Of a stretch of 64,000 nt of DNA, positions 47,135 through 60,900 are shown one piece after another. Within the stretch, counting starts at the first letter, position 1; each line of letters begins with the position of its first letter. Origin of the DNA: Serinus canaria (taxonomy: Eukaryota > Chordata > Aves > Passeriformes > Fringillidae); NCBI RefSeq assembly GCF_022539315.1, contig NC_066333.1, forward strand, positions 11,809,001 to 11,873,000, read 5' to 3'. The notes under the pieces are model-generated. The model was not told the DNA's origin, searched no databases, and was given only the letters and a program-made list of their open reading frames with translations. A program made the position numbers and the translations under genes.

Positions 47135-50100
47135 TTAGTGCTGACACAACCCCAGCTCTGGTGTTTTCAGGCTCACTTTTCTTCTCTGTGAAGGCTCTGA
47201 TCAGCCTTAATTCATTCTTGTGTTTAACTACTTTGAAGTGATTTCTTAGACTGGTACTAATACAATTAAACTCAGTATAGCAGAAAAGAAATATTTATTA
47301 TGAGAGAAAGACTGATAATGAAGATGTTTCTCTCATACTTTTTATTTAAACACTTGCTTTTGTGCTTCTTTTTAAAGTGGAAGGGTTTCTTTGCTGAAGC
47401 TGTCACTAAAAGACACTGTGCTGTCAGTGATTTTCCAGTTGCTTGGCCTCAGTTTGTTGTACAGAGTTTTACCAGCTGGTGTTTCCTGAAATCTACATCA
47501 TCAGGTCACCAGTTCATTAATTAAAATTGCACATGGAGCCATTTGTAATTTTCTGATAGAGACTCCTGGCCTTGCTCGTGCTCAGGGCCTTCTACGTGAC
47601 ACAGAGTGGGAAGGAGGCTGTCAGGATATGGCTCTGTCTCCATGGATTTCAGAACATTTTACAAATACAGGAGCTAGTCATGCTTGCTTTCTTTTCTCCT
47701 GCACTAAATTTCAAGACAGCTTTCATGCCTTCAGTGAAGCTATAATATATATGTATATTTGCAGTAAAAATACAGTTTTCCCTTTTTTAATTAAATTCCC
47801 TATTGTGAAAAAAGAAAAACATTTGCCACTCTCATTTCCCTATTTGTTTTTAAATGAAAAACCATTGGAGAGATTTTCCCCCCAAAAAAACAAAAACAAA
47901 ACAAAAAACCCAAAAAACAAAAGCAATGGGGAAAAGCAATTTTCCATCCAAAGATGGATGTTTTGTGATGTTTTCTGCTGGGTAATAGTATGCATTTTAC
48001 AAGTGACAGAGACTAGTAGAATTTACTGCTTTAGAATATGAATGCTGAAGTTTTAGAAAGTGGATTTAGCAGGGCTAAAAGCTTGTGCCTGCACAGTTTC
48101 ACCTGGATTTACATAGTTCTTCACTGCTGGAGATATAGAATTCCATGCCATGCTCACCAGAGTTTTTTATCCAGCACAAATCTCACTGTAGCCAACTCTG
48201 TTCTTTGTTCAAGCTTTCCATCCTCAATATTGAGGCAATTGCACATATTCCAATTCCAAGTTCATTAAAATATCAACTATGAGGTTCATGGCCAGTGCAT
48301 GTACTTGGATATTTACTAATAATTTAAACATTTTAATTTGCAAATCTTGCTCTTTGTACCTTGCTGGGCCTTGCTGATGTGCCCTGAGGGTTTCCAAATG
48401 CTGCATTCCCAGCTCTTCCTTAGGAGGTTGGGTTTTGTCTCATGAGATGGCTGCTGCAGACTGCAGCACAGTAAATTAATTTTGGTTTGCTTAATTTAGA
48501 TGCTCCATTCTGGTGAATGATTCAAGGTAAAATCCTTGTGAGATGCTTTGTACCCTGAACATCTGCCAAAAGCAGTGGATACTGGAGGTCGTTAGTGGTT
48601 CTCAGAAGGATTTAGTAACTTGGAGGATTTCTGTGCAACGTAATTTCTGTAGAGAAGAAATGTCGGCAGGAAGGATTTGTTTCCTAAAGAACTCTTTGAG
48701 TTCCTTTTTCAAGACTCATTTTTGCCCTCTAATGCAGAGATTCCAGAGCTGTTACAATCCAAACTGTTGTCCAAGGGTGTTTATCCTTCACACAACTCTT
48801 CCTTGTGTATGTTCTCACCTCAGTGTTTGAAATGTGATTTAATTTAAAGGGCAAGTGGGAACATGTGTGGATGGGGTGTAGGAATGGCAAAACAATTCCT
48901 TCCTGAGCTTGTTGGTGGCATCTCTAATTCCACAATTGCAGCAAGGCAATGTATAATTGTTTTCCATAGCAAAGGAAATTGGCAAGTTGGGAAATTTTTA
49001 ACAAAACAAAGACCTTCTAACCACATGTAGCCCAGAACTGTCAGAAAATCATCTTTGGCCAAACTTTAGTGTCCAGTGCATCAAAGCTCTTTCTTCTAAG
49101 GGCAGTAGATCTTCATTTCTCTTGCGTGAGGAGTGAGGAACTCTCATAGATTTAATTTGCCCCACTATCTTTTTAGACTGTTCCTCAAGGGGAAGATTTG
49201 AGATGACACACATCCAAACCCCTGCAAAGTTTTGCATCAATTTTAGCTAAACAAAGAAGCAGTACACGTGTGTTACAAAACCAGCCCAATTACACTGCAT
49301 TGCTCTGCTGCTGCTTGTTCCATACCATGTCTTTTGTGAGCTGAGATCTTCTCTCTCCATGGATATCTGCTCTGCTGTGCCATTCCAAAAGCTGCTATCA
49401 AGCTTTGTGCACACTCCAATATTCATTGCCATGGATTTCTAATTACACTGGCATGAGCTCTGGCAGATATGTCCATATAATAATCAATAACTGTCTTTGC
49501 CACCCACTTACCACATGCATATACACTTAATATTAGAATCACCCACGGAATTAATGACTCTCTATGAGGCAGGAAAAAAAAAAGCAGTAACTATCTCCTG
49601 TAAAATAATCTCTTTCCTGGCATACACTGACATTGATTCACCCCAAGAGGAATATTCCTTCTGCAACTTCTATAAAACACAGAAATTGTTCAGTAATTGC
49701 AAGGGCTGAAAATTAACATCAGGTGGCTGTAATTTAAAACAGGATGCCATGCAAGAGGAGTGGACATGTGGGTACCAGTGCCCAACCACGATTACGTAAA
49801 GGAAATGTGTAGGGATTACTTTAATGCACTCCTATTTTTGAGAGTTAGTATGGTGGGTGGTATGGAAGCAACAACTCCAGGCAGCCCACAGTATCTCTCT
49901 TTCATGCACTTCTTTTCTGTAGGGAATATTTGTGTTTGCAGAGTCCAAAGAAGTGGCAACTCAGAGAAACCAAATTTTCTGTTGACTCATAGGCTTTCCT
50001 TTTCAGTGCTGACTGAACCTTTCTGAGGCACAAAACCTCAGAGCACACTCGTCTGCTGTGTCCAGGAGGGGACTTTGAGATGTCTCTGTGGTAAACAGTC

Positions 50101-53100
50101 TCCATCCCTGCTCTGTCAAAAGAATTGCCATTTTAATAGCAGGTTTATCCAAAATGAAATGTGATGTGGTCTTCTGTCTAGTAGGTAGAAACCACATCAT
50201 ATATTTAACTGAGGATTCTGTCTGGCAAACTTTCCAGTAGATAGTTACTGATTCTTTTGTAAACCTGTAGGACACTGATGTCTTTAGGAAAAAAATCATC
50301 TGAATCTGGATGAGGCTATTTCTCCTTCAGAAAAATATGAGATGGGAGAGAGGAGATGACTGCAGTTTCTCTCTCACTTGTACAAAGCTTTGGAATATTT
50401 AAATTTCTCTGCGCACTGTTCCATAGGCAGCCTTACTGGTACTGAGCATCTCTTGAAAGTCTTCACTTTATACAGATTCGACTTTTGTGTTTTTGGGCAT
50501 GAAACTCAGAGATCCTTCAAAGCACAATCTTTATTCAGGAAAATTTTCAGAAATGTACAGGGCATCACCAGTCTTTTTATAAACTGTAATAAATTCTTGT
50601 TTCTCTCTGGACAGTATATTGACCCACTTCAATAAACTCTTTAAATACTCCACATCTGTCACCAGGGCCTGGAAACTTGGCAGCACCCAAAGCATTGGTG
50701 ATCTAAGTCTACTGCATGTAATTAAAACATTGATGATTCCTTTTCATGCTGGTGTCCCTGTTCTGAACGTTCTTGTTCTAGCTGGTAATGTGAAAGTTGC
50801 ATTATCAGTTTTCAGTGTCTAGTCAGGAGCAAAACTGAGGAAACTTTCCCTTAAAATCTGTTGGTTTTGACCTACTCACAGAAAGGAAATCAGGCACTTT
50901 GTTAATTAATACCGCTTTATAAACCAAGGAATAATTTACTGGGTTTAATTTAGGCATCAAACAAGTTAAAATGCAGAGCTCTTTCAGCATGCAAGGAACA
51001 CTGAAGTGTGTTCTATCTTGCAGCAAGCACTAGAATTAATGTTCCATTTTGTGCTGTTTCTCGTTCTCTGGAAAGTTTAAAGTATCCAGGCAGATTAAAA
51101 TGAGAAGGGAGCTGAGGAAATGCTAATTGTCCCATGTTTCTCTGGAACCTTCATTTATTTTTTTTCCAATTTGAAGCAAATCGTCATAATGAATTTCCGC
51201 TGATGGCTGCACAGAAGATTTAGGGATGCTTTGTAGGAATTAAAAAGGTTTCCAAGATGAATTGATTTGAGTAACAGATGAACCCACCATCTATACCTGT
51301 CCAGTGATCTAAATAAAGGTTCCTTGCCAGCAGGGTTGAAAAAGTCTTGCTGCTGGGATGATTTTTACTTGTTTTTTATATCCAGACCCAGGAGTTTTTG
51401 TTTTATGGAGAGTTCTGGCTGCAATGATCCTAAAATTTGCATTCAGATCAGAGCTCTCCTCTAAGAGCAGATTCCCTGCATTGGAGCTGGACCAGTCTTT
51501 GGTTTGGGTTTCGGAAAGGAGCAGAGCACACAATATTTATTTGTGAATGAAGAGGCTGCTGGCAGCTGTAATCCTGCTCTGTGCCACCCTCCCTCAGTCT
51601 CATGGAAGCTCAGAAGCACAAGGTCACCCAAAGTGTGTGGTAAAGTCAAGAATCAATCCAGTCTGACTCTGCTTTTAAGAGCCTTCCCTCAGTGCAGCCA
51701 CGAGCAGCCTCCGCTGGTGACAACAGCTGTGGCCATTTGTTGTCCTCCGAGCCATCGCTGCCTCGGGAGGGCTCTTAAACTTCTACAGCACTCACAAAAT
51801 CTTAATGGGTTTTGCCAAATGAATTAAGAGCCCTTACAGCTTCCATGCTGTGTACCATGGATTTTGAAAAACTTGTGTCAGTAGAGCAGTAAATCTCTCG
51901 GAAGCCAGGGGAGGCAGTGAGGGAAAGAGCACGGATGGAGAGCAGTGCTGTCACGTTTGCCCAAGTGAAAATTGTAAGAAACCATTTTGGTGGGCAATTG
52001 TATAAATCAGTATAAATAATTGAATGAACATGAACGATTTGGGAATCTTTTCCAACTGCTAAAGCCCCAAAGCAAGTCCAATAGAGGTTTTTCCTTGTGC
52101 TTCTGAAGCCATGTTACTCTAATGATTGTTAAAATTTATATGATTTTCTGCTTTAGTTCCCCATTGGGGTTAAAATGGGCTGGACCTATCACATTCCTGG
52201 ACACTGAGTATTCCCTGTTGGAGATATTAATGTTGATGAGTCTTTTTTCTTTCATTGCCTTTCTCATATAAGCAGGCTGAAGGATGACACCTCTTACATT
52301 TTGTAGTGTGACAACAGATGCGTTTCTGCTGAAATGTGCAACTCAGAATTTTTTTCCAGAGCCGGGCTTAAAGATGTCATTGCACAAGCCTTTTCATTAA
52401 AAACTTGATTTTTCAAAGCTCTGTAATCTTTCTCATAAAAGCTGGATCAAGACTGGAACTGAGCATCTGGAAGGTCAATTTAGTAGTGGATATTTGTTCC
52501 TGATTTTTCTTGGTTTTTTTTGTTTCTATGAATGAAAACAGCTAAAAATGTTGAAAGTGAGAAAAGAAAGAGTGAGCAAAGGTGTCTTGAACTTCTCAGG
52601 TCTCTGGTTCAATTTGGGCTGAGCCAGATTTGTTTTCTTCTAGGTCCACCTGCTGATATGTTAGTGAGATTTAGATGTAGTCTGTAGGATCCTGTCAATA
52701 GGGTTCAATCAATAGGGAGATGAAGAAAAAGCCTTTACTATCTGTGGGCAGGCAATACTGTGACTTCTGCAAGAGTTGCTCCAGCTGGTACTTTATCTCA
52801 GTGGTTTTGTAGTTCTTTTACTTTTTCCCTTGTATAGAAAATTCTAAATCATAGTTAAAGATCCACTTAAAGGGATGCTAAATCTAATGCAGATTATTAT
52901 AAACATAAAATCTAGGCGATTGCAACCCAGGCTTGCCTGGCACTGGAGTAAGATCTGTTTACCAGAGTCAATTCTTAGCAAGTTCCATTTATCTGACTCA
53001 TGTTCAATCAATAAACCTGCCTCTTGTCAAAATGTGCATCATGTCAAGGTCCTACTCAATGCACCTTCAGCCCAAGAGTCTGAAATGCTATCCCAGCCCA

Positions 53101-54520
53101 GCAAAATGGCTGTTTTATCTGCCCCTAGTCAAGAATTGACATGTTTTTCTTTTCCTCAGATGTTAAAACCAAGAAGTTTATGAGCTTCTAGGCAGACCTG
53201 TAGGAAAGCTTTTGTACCAGGGGAGTTTTGAATCCCGTCCAGCACCTTTGACAAATGCTGAATTGCTGCAAAGCACCTTCCAGCTGAAAGAGAACTTCAT
53301 TATCTGGTGTTATTTGCCTCATGCTGCCTGCAAGTCCAGTGTCAAATCTGCAGGGCTGACCTGTCTGTATAGAGCTGCTGGAGTGGGCTAAATGACCTAA
53401 TCTATCACTTCTCTCCCTCTGACTTGTTACATACACCTACATTCATCAGGAAACCTCAGCTAATCATCCCCATCAGGATGGGAGTGGGAGCTGGACATGG
53501 GAATTCTTACTCAGAGTTACATTCCTCTGGAACTCGCTGCTCCTGGAACTGTACCTGACCTTTAGCTCCAAAAATGTTTCAGGATAAGTTATTGCCCCAG
53601 CCCTGCTTCCCCTCCTTCCTGCACAGCAGAAGGTGAAATAAACAGTTAGAGGAAACCTGTGCTCATTTGGCTTCATACCCATTGCAGCAAAAGAAGTTTG
53701 AATTCTGTTTTGCATTCTACTGTGATCAAGCTGGATAAAATTTTAGCTTGTATTTTGCACTCTCTGGAGATCTTTGGGTCTGCAATTTCTATCACTCCAG
53801 ATCTGCCTGCCTGCCCCTCTGCTTGTTGAATATTATCTACTTTTTCTGCCATCTCTTCCTACTTAGTACGCTGAATGAGAGCACTAATTAGACTCTGGTG
53901 CCAATTTACTGATGCACCATCTTCTGCTCACCCCCTGAGAGAGGGATTAGCTAAACACGACAGCTCTTCGTCTGAGTTACTGGCATATGATATTTGTTGT
54001 AATTCTGTCATGAATGATATCTGCAGAACATGCAATTATAGCCTTCTTTCCATATTGAAATCTACAGAGGATTCTTTCATTTCCCTTGAAGGACAATCAT
54101 ACCCTGTGCAACTCTTTATATAGTTTTATGGCTACAGGAAGTTTCTAGACCCTTTTTTTTTTTTTATGGTGGGTGGGAGAGAAAAATTGACTTTTAAAGC
54201 ACTGTGTAGTTTTTCTTCCTCTACAGAAGCACATTATCTTTCCAGCCATGGCTATAGAGAAATTAGTTATGCTGAGATAAGCTGCACATGCAGTTCACTG
54301 TAACAAAATTTAGAGTAATGAGGTAAGGGAGTATATTTACAGTTTTAACAGGGGCCCACCACAGAATACAGAGTAACATGGGGACCTGTGTGGATTGTGA
54401 ATAACCATTTTCTCTATCTGCATAATGTTTATCAGCAGCACATAGAGAATGAGTTTTGAAGGCATGAAAGTTGTTCTGATATAAAACAATGCAAAAGCAG
54501 GGCCGAATTTCAAATGTTGT
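47135..54520. other. non-coding stretch, no gene recognised
   Basis: It holds an A-rich simple stretch at 47881-47922, a bulged hairpin at 50162-50199, a small cluster of CpGs at about 51690-51775 and a T run at 54153-54165. The open frames (for example 47628-48041 and 52875-53183) show no domain. No transposon is recognised in this 7 kb. Confidence 0.45.
47881..47922. repeat. A-rich (A)nC simple repeat
   Basis: An imperfect A-rich tract of units such as caaaaa and ccaaaaaa, giving a lysine- and asparagine-rich chance frame. It is simple sequence. Confidence 0.85.
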
Positions 54521-54745
54521 GAAACTCTGTGCGTGATCTGATAAGGGCAGGATCAGAATGCTGCAAAATGGAGCACACAGTCAGTTCTTGTACTGCAATA
54601 ACCCTGAAGAGCCCAGCCAAAGACACGGATGTTGTAATTCTGACCATACTGGCCAACGCCAAAAAGAGCATCTCAGCCCAGCAGGATCTGCTGCAAGACA
54701 TGGCAGTGATAAAAGAGGTGTGAGCAGACTGGCTATCGCAGAGGT
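54521..54745 (+). other. possible decayed coding relic (transposase-like or exon), unassigned
   Basis: The frame open from 54521 to a TGA at 54721-54723 translates with more protein-like composition than its neighbours, including KSPAKDTDVVILTILANAKK. The S-P-x(0,2)-D-T-D-V-x-I/V-L pattern recalls a motif in transposon-derived proteins of animals, but the resemblance is to about a dozen residues from memory. Several CpGs (for example 'gcgtgatctg', 'acacggatg', 'ccaacgcc') also stand out against the surroundings. GAG|GTGTGA at about 54716-54722 could be a splice donor and 'gcaaaagcag' before 54501 an acceptor, though the frame has a stop at 54520-54522. I do not call a gene. Confidence 0.2.
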
Positions 54746-57700
54746 CTTGGCAATGACAAGTGATTCTCAAGGCCAACTGCAGTTCACTGATTTCCATTAG
54801 GAGAAGCTCGTTACATGCTAAATCGGCCAGTGGGTATTTTGTTCTTGGTTTATATTTAGCTCTGCATAGACCAGATCAAGGCAGATAAACCTGCCTTGTT
54901 TATCATTATGGAGCTCCAGTGGAAAGGTTTTAAAAACCTCTCTTCCTCTGCTGCCTTCTGAAGTTCACTCTTATAAAACAAATTCTCTGATCTTAGTGAC
55001 TTCACGTTGATGTAATTTGAGCCCTGACAGAAGTGCAGTCCACCCATTTAGTGTTTTGTGGAAAGGCACCAAAGCAAATCCACCTTCCTGGTTTAGGGAT
55101 TTTGTTCTGAAGCTGCTTTTTGATATTCACTCTCATACAAGCATTCAGCAAACTGCCTGGTATACCCAGGTAAGGGCACAGACAAACAGGGAAATAAAGG
55201 ATGCATTGATAATAACTAAGTAACTGGGATGTTCTGATAATAAATAAATTTTACTCCAAGACGGCAAGCACATGGATTGGTTTGATTCAACCCTGAGCAA
55301 AGTCAATTAATCAAAACACATACACACACACACAAAAAAAAAAAAGAATCCAAGGAAAAGAACAGCAGGGATTAATACATTTTCCTAGCAGTTGAAGACA
55401 ATCATAATAGGACCAGAGGTTTCTAGGATCTTGCTATGGAATTTTTGTCTTTGAATCTGCAGCATTGGAAGTTTTGTGTTCCCCACACAGTGATAAATTC
55501 TCTTTTACAAACTGGACTGAGAAGGAGGAGGGAGGGAACTGGGTGGAATCAATTACAAACCATATCAGACATTTAAGTTTAAACACAAGACCTTGCAAAG
55601 GCTTGCATGAAATCTTACTAGCAATATAAACAGGACTGGTGCCAAACTAAGCACCAGAAGTATTCAATAATAAAATACAGCTGTCTCCATTGGCACCTAC
55701 CCATGAAAGTTTGTCATTTTTACTGTTAGAAATGCTGACAAAGAGAAATCTAAAAAATGAAAACATTTTTTTCAGAAGAGGGAGGTTTTCATGAACTGCA
55801 ACCTAAATATTCATTTAACACTGGAACATTCCATAAAAATAATTTATAACATAATTTCTTCTTAGAAACGCATTTTGACACAGCTCTTTTCAAAGACTTT
55901 GGTTGAGCTTGGCAATGGTGGTAGCTTTGCTTTCAAATCCATAACTCTTAATTATTAAAAGACTCTCTATGCACTTCTCTTGGGTTCTAGGGAGGCACAT
56001 CAAAGCAGGGGCCCCTCTTTGCTTTGGCTCAGTGTTCACCCTGTCAGCTGAGGAGGAAACGAGCCCAGCCCGGCTCCATGGGCAGCCCAGCCCTGAGCTC
56101 TGGGAACCTGAGAAACAAACGCAGTCCCAGGAAACTTGCCCGGGTTGGAAATACTTCTAGGAGAGAGCTGTGCCCAACTGGACCCTACATAGACGCTGCT
56201 GCAACACCTCTGACTCACTCCAAGTGTGTTTCCAAAGTTTTCCCTCTTCCAGTGGGACACCACCCATTTATCCTGTAAGGTCTTCCACAAACCTTCTCCC
56301 CCACCTGCAGCTCCAATGTCTCTGAGCAGTCAGAAGGAAATGTGATAGTCCCACCTCAGAATTCTCCAGTCTCCCCTATGACTAAAATCCTGTGTTTTTA
56401 AGGCATAATGATAATAATGATAGGTTTTCTGAACTTTTAGTGACAATGAAGTGAGGTATTTGCTTGCTCTTCAGATGACCTACTCTGAGCTGTAGCATGC
56501 ATTATTTTTCTTTGTACTAAGACTGAGGTCTTTAAACTGAGAGACTATTAAGTGTGTAGAATTCCAGACTAATGCATAGGAAAAAAACCCAGTAAAATTC
56601 TCCTCTTGTTAAAATTACAGTTACTGTACTGTTCTGCTTAAAATACTGCAGTCATAAAACTCAGATTGAAAATTATATGAGCGGTCGCAAAGCAACTGCC
56701 ATCAACAGTTCTCCTTGTCAGTCCTGTACAGTTTAAGTACTGATTAAACTCTACAAAGATGGTCAGAAATGACATTTCAACATTGTAGAGCTGGCTGGGC
56801 TCTGGGAGTGCTTTGAGCTTGCAGGTTATGCCCAGGCCAGCAATTATTAATGTTTAACTGAATGACATTGAAAGTAATGAGAAGACACTGTAAGTCTAAA
56901 GGAGTAATTTCTTTAAAGGCTAAGAGTGACTGTTATCATTTTTTAAAATTCTGTATTTATTCCAGCTTAGTCCTAACTGCAAGCCATGCCATGTAATAAT
57001 AATGGAACTGCTCAGACAGCAATTTACCAATGTGCTTGAGGCCCTGTCAAACCACGTGGAGTGATGCCATAATCAAATTCATAATGTCTTATCTTTTTCA
57101 GATAAAGTAATCATCAAAGGAGTACTGGCATGAGCAGAGAGAAAATCCAGGGCTCAGACATGCTCTAATGTAGTGAGCTGTGACACAAATTGGGCTGTCC
57201 CTGTTTTGCCTTTCTTCTCTCTCCATGTTTCCCATTGATCTGCCAAGGAAATGCTTCTGGCTTTGTTTTGTGCCATCTTCTGAGACAAAGGATGTTTAGA
57301 AAGGAAAAAAAATGGAAAGGGTTAAAATTTTAGAGTGAAATACTAGTGTTGTATCTCCCCACTTTTTCTTTTTTAATAGTTATTGGCTGGCATTTTTGAG
57401 AGCAAATCCACCAACCTGAGATTTTCAGGTAAATCAATAAAATATTCTTTTAAAAAATGGAGTTAAGTGCATTATCTGTCCATTACTCCATTATGGTTTG
57501 CCCTCAATCATGGAAGTGAGACCAAGGTTCCCAAAAGGCAAATCACATTTGTAGTTAACCTAAACCAGTTTTCCCATATCAGGGAACTATTTAAGGTCTC
57601 TTTTCTCTTTGGTAATTAAGCACGTGCCTGTCACTAAGCATATTAGTAATATACTGGAGTCAATGGAATGGTGAAACACAGCTGCTTATGTATATAATAT

Positions 57701-57852
57701 CCATAAAGAAAATAAGAAAGGAAGTCACTGATCAAGGGCAAGAAGAATTAAAATACAAATATTTTCAGTCGTGCAGTCAAACACACAGGGAAGAAAGAGA
57801 AAAGATCTGATTTTTTGTTTTAGAGGCATCTGGTTTGAAAGGTAGTGAAATA

Positions 57853-57857
<5 letters not shown>
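54746..57857. other. non-coding stretch, no gene recognised
   Basis: It contains a (CA)n/(A)n microsatellite at 55313-55345. The segment around 56000-56280 is locally G+C-richer with overlapping frames on both strands, none with a domain. The remainder is A+T-rich. Confidence 0.45.
55313..55345. repeat. (CA)n microsatellite merging into poly-A
   Basis: An interrupted 'cacatacacacacacacaca' is followed by twelve A. It is a short simple repeat and probably polymorphic. Confidence 0.9.
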
Positions 57858-57889
<32 letters not shown>

Positions 57890-57898
57890 TCTTCATGG
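57858..57898. repeat. long poly-T run (41 nt)
   Basis: Forty-one uninterrupted T lie between 'taataattaa' and 'gtcttcatggtg', with a second run of eight T close by (57901-57908). This is the longest homopolymer in the window. As the complement of a poly-A tail it could mark a - strand retroposed transcript whose body lies to the right. I recognise no gene there, so simple expansion is as likely. Confidence 0.9.
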
Positions 57899-57908
57899 TG
57901 TTTTTTTT

Positions 57909-60900
57909 CTTTTCAAATTTGTTTCCCTGACATTTGGCCCAGGCCAACTTGAACATCCTTTTGTGCACTTGCTTGAAGTTGTTTCTGGTTTAAATATTTG
58001 CTCAGGTCTTGATGCTGTGCTCACTCAAATGCTCCACTGATGTACATAAGGCCCAGGCTCTGGAGCTGCCTCTTACATCTTCTGGGGCATTTTATGCACT
58101 GCAAGGCAATGAAATCCCAGTTCTCCAGGGAGCTGAGGAGCCCCAGCTCCCAGGGACTGCAGGGAGAAGGGCAGTGGGTGCTCAGCACTGCTAAAGAGGT
58201 GCAGGTGTAGCTGCAAGGCTGTGTCCTTGTCAGAATGTTAATTTTGGATAATTAGGAAAGATCTGTTTTGCACTAATGTGCAGCAAGAATTAAACCATAC
58301 ACTGTTTACATTCCCAACCACTTCTCCACCTGTAATGAGGAACGTATATATGGACAAAATATTTTCCGCCTTCCTGTCAAACACTGTTTGATTTTGTGTA
58401 GTCACTCATATTTTATTTCCTAAAATGGATAATGCTCCTTCAAAAGTTGCAAAAAAGTTGGATAATTAAAGGGCTCAAGTGTAGATTTAAAAAAAATTTA
58501 TCTTCAATCTATATTAAGATATGTAGAGCCCACAATTGTACTATTCTGATGGGGGGAAAAACACACAAAAAATCAGTATGAAAATGTACTGCGATGCTAC
58601 AGAATACTAATCACTCCTACACAGAGAGAGCCTTCATTTTATCTGCCTTTGCAGAAGGGTTTTATAAAGTCAGGTTTTAGAATAACTAAAACCCAGTACA
58701 ACTGAAGGAGACAAAGCTTTGCACTTGAACAAAGAAATGTTTTCTCAAAAAATAACAATGACAATCTGGTTTGTGCTTTTATAGCTGTGCATTTGTAGAT
58801 GATGGATAGATGGTTACACAAGGAGAATATATAGTGAGCTGATTATGTTCTCCATTAAAAAAATCCCAGGCAACTAAGCTTCAATGCAAATTCATGTGAT
58901 GTGTCTGCTGGCAGATTTGGCTGATTGTGGGTATTAGGCTCAGTCCTGCTCGAAATGGTGCCAAACATAATTTATAATTCACCAAAGACAGAATGATCCC
59001 TCCTGGATTCCGGCTGGAAAAGTTTAAGAAGCAGCTTCTCCCTTTCTTGTGACCTTGGACACACCAAGACTTGCAGGTCCAGTTCCCATCACCACATCTG
59101 GACTGAAAATTACTTGTGCATTCCAGAGAAATAGTCCCTGAAACCTGGATAATCCATTTGACTTGAATTGAGTATGAATCCTTCAGCAGAGAATCCTTCC
59201 AGGACAAGGATTTTTTGGAGCCCTTTTGTCATTTTGCTGTATGACTTTACAGGACACAAGTTCTGATCCACCCCTCAGATTCCTTGGCACTCCTGAGTGC
59301 CAGAGTTACTGACCACTGGAGAACATGCTCTGGTTTCCTGCAGAGGGCAATTTGCCTCTGCCTGAGTTTATAAGAGAAGTACTACAATGATAGGAAAAAT
59401 GAGAGGTTTAAAAAAAACTTTAGTTCATAAACTCAAAAAAACCCAAACCTTTTAAAAATCATTTTGATGAGTTTAATCATTTGCCCCTGTATCACATCAA
59501 TGCTTTAACTGAAGGTTTTCCTTGTCAATAGCTCCTTTGATATTGTGGATGACAAAACCATCAAAAGGCTTTAGAGGAATTTTTTGACTTCTTGCTGTTG
59601 CTGTTGCTCATGTTGATGATAGAATTTGGGCATCAAATAAATAAATCTTGATTATGGTGGTGGATTGACTGTTTCAAAGGAGTAGCTGTGGCCAACCTGC
59701 CTCCATCTGAGCCAGCTCATGTCTGCAGCAGGATAACCACATTTTTACTGTATTGTGCTTTGTGGAACCAGTGTCCTCTCCACTGCCAACTCCTGCCTTT
59801 CACCCCTCCATCTCTCTCTGGGTTCTTTTCTTCGCTGCATCCTCAGGGTGTATTTTTGTGGCACAGTTCACTACAGCTTTTCCTTCCTTTTGCTTTAGCC
59901 AATAACACCCATCACATGGAAAGAAATAGCTTATCTTCACAGAACTGGGAAATGCTGTGCTCATACATCCCAAGTAATGACATCAAATATTCCATGGTAC
60001 CAGCTGTAAATTCATAGGACAGAATCCTTAGTTTCTTGGGAAGTCCAAGCACACTCTGCCAAGTAAATGACCCTGAGGCAGAAGAGTCCATGTTACTAAT
60101 TGCCATTATTAAGTGGAGATCCTGCTTCCTATGCACAAGCTGAATTCTTCCAATTATCATGTTTAAGGAACTTAAGCAGTTACACCAGAGAAGTATGGTG
60201 GAACAATAAGTGACCTACACATATTTGTCCAAGTAGCAAGGATTATTTTCCTTGGACATGTTACTAAAAACATGGTCCACAGAGCACTGAGAGAAAGAAG
60301 GAGATTTGTGCTTGGCTTTGGAAAGTTCTGTCTCAGCACAGTGAGGCACAGCCGACCTCAGTGTGTCGTGTTTACCAGCAGAATTTAAACAACCAGGATA
60401 AATCACTGTCAGTGATAGCAACAGGAAGTTAATCCAACAACCTTGAGAACATCATTGCAATCTCTTTCACACATTTTCTCTTTTCAATGTCTAAGTGAAA
60501 TCTATTTTCTGTGCTGAAGTCTTTGGAGCTACAGAAAGCAAAACTATCAAAGACACCTACACATCTTTGCCTTAAGCAACAAATAAAAAGCAGACACAAC
60601 AGAAGAGAAAGCAGATGGCCTTGCAAGTGCCCTGGAGAAGATCCTCCAGGTCACACTCAGTAGGTGGTGAAGAGAATCCATTCTGCAGTGTCTCTTGTAG
60701 ATGTTGTCTTCCTTGTGCTTGTCCTAACAGATGCTGTGCGATCCCTTTTGAGTCTGATTCCCAATCTGAAAACTGCTTCATTTATAAAACGTGAATGCTC
60801 AGTGTAAGACAACAAGCAGCAGAAGTTCTCCATCTGATCTAGATAGCTGTTATTGTCAGTGGAGAGACATTGAATGCTCTGACCTATTTTAGATGCCTAC

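Noticed and set aside
47628..48041. 137-codon open frame
   Set aside because: It includes a lysine/asparagine run from an A-rich simple repeat and has no domain.
55969..56290. G+C-richer block with open frames on both strands
   Set aside because: Few CpGs, no domains and no convincing splice sites. Treated as composition noise.
57777..57968. lysine-rich - strand frame beside the 41-nt poly-T
   Set aside because: The lysines come from the homopolymer. The flanking residues match no protein I recognise.
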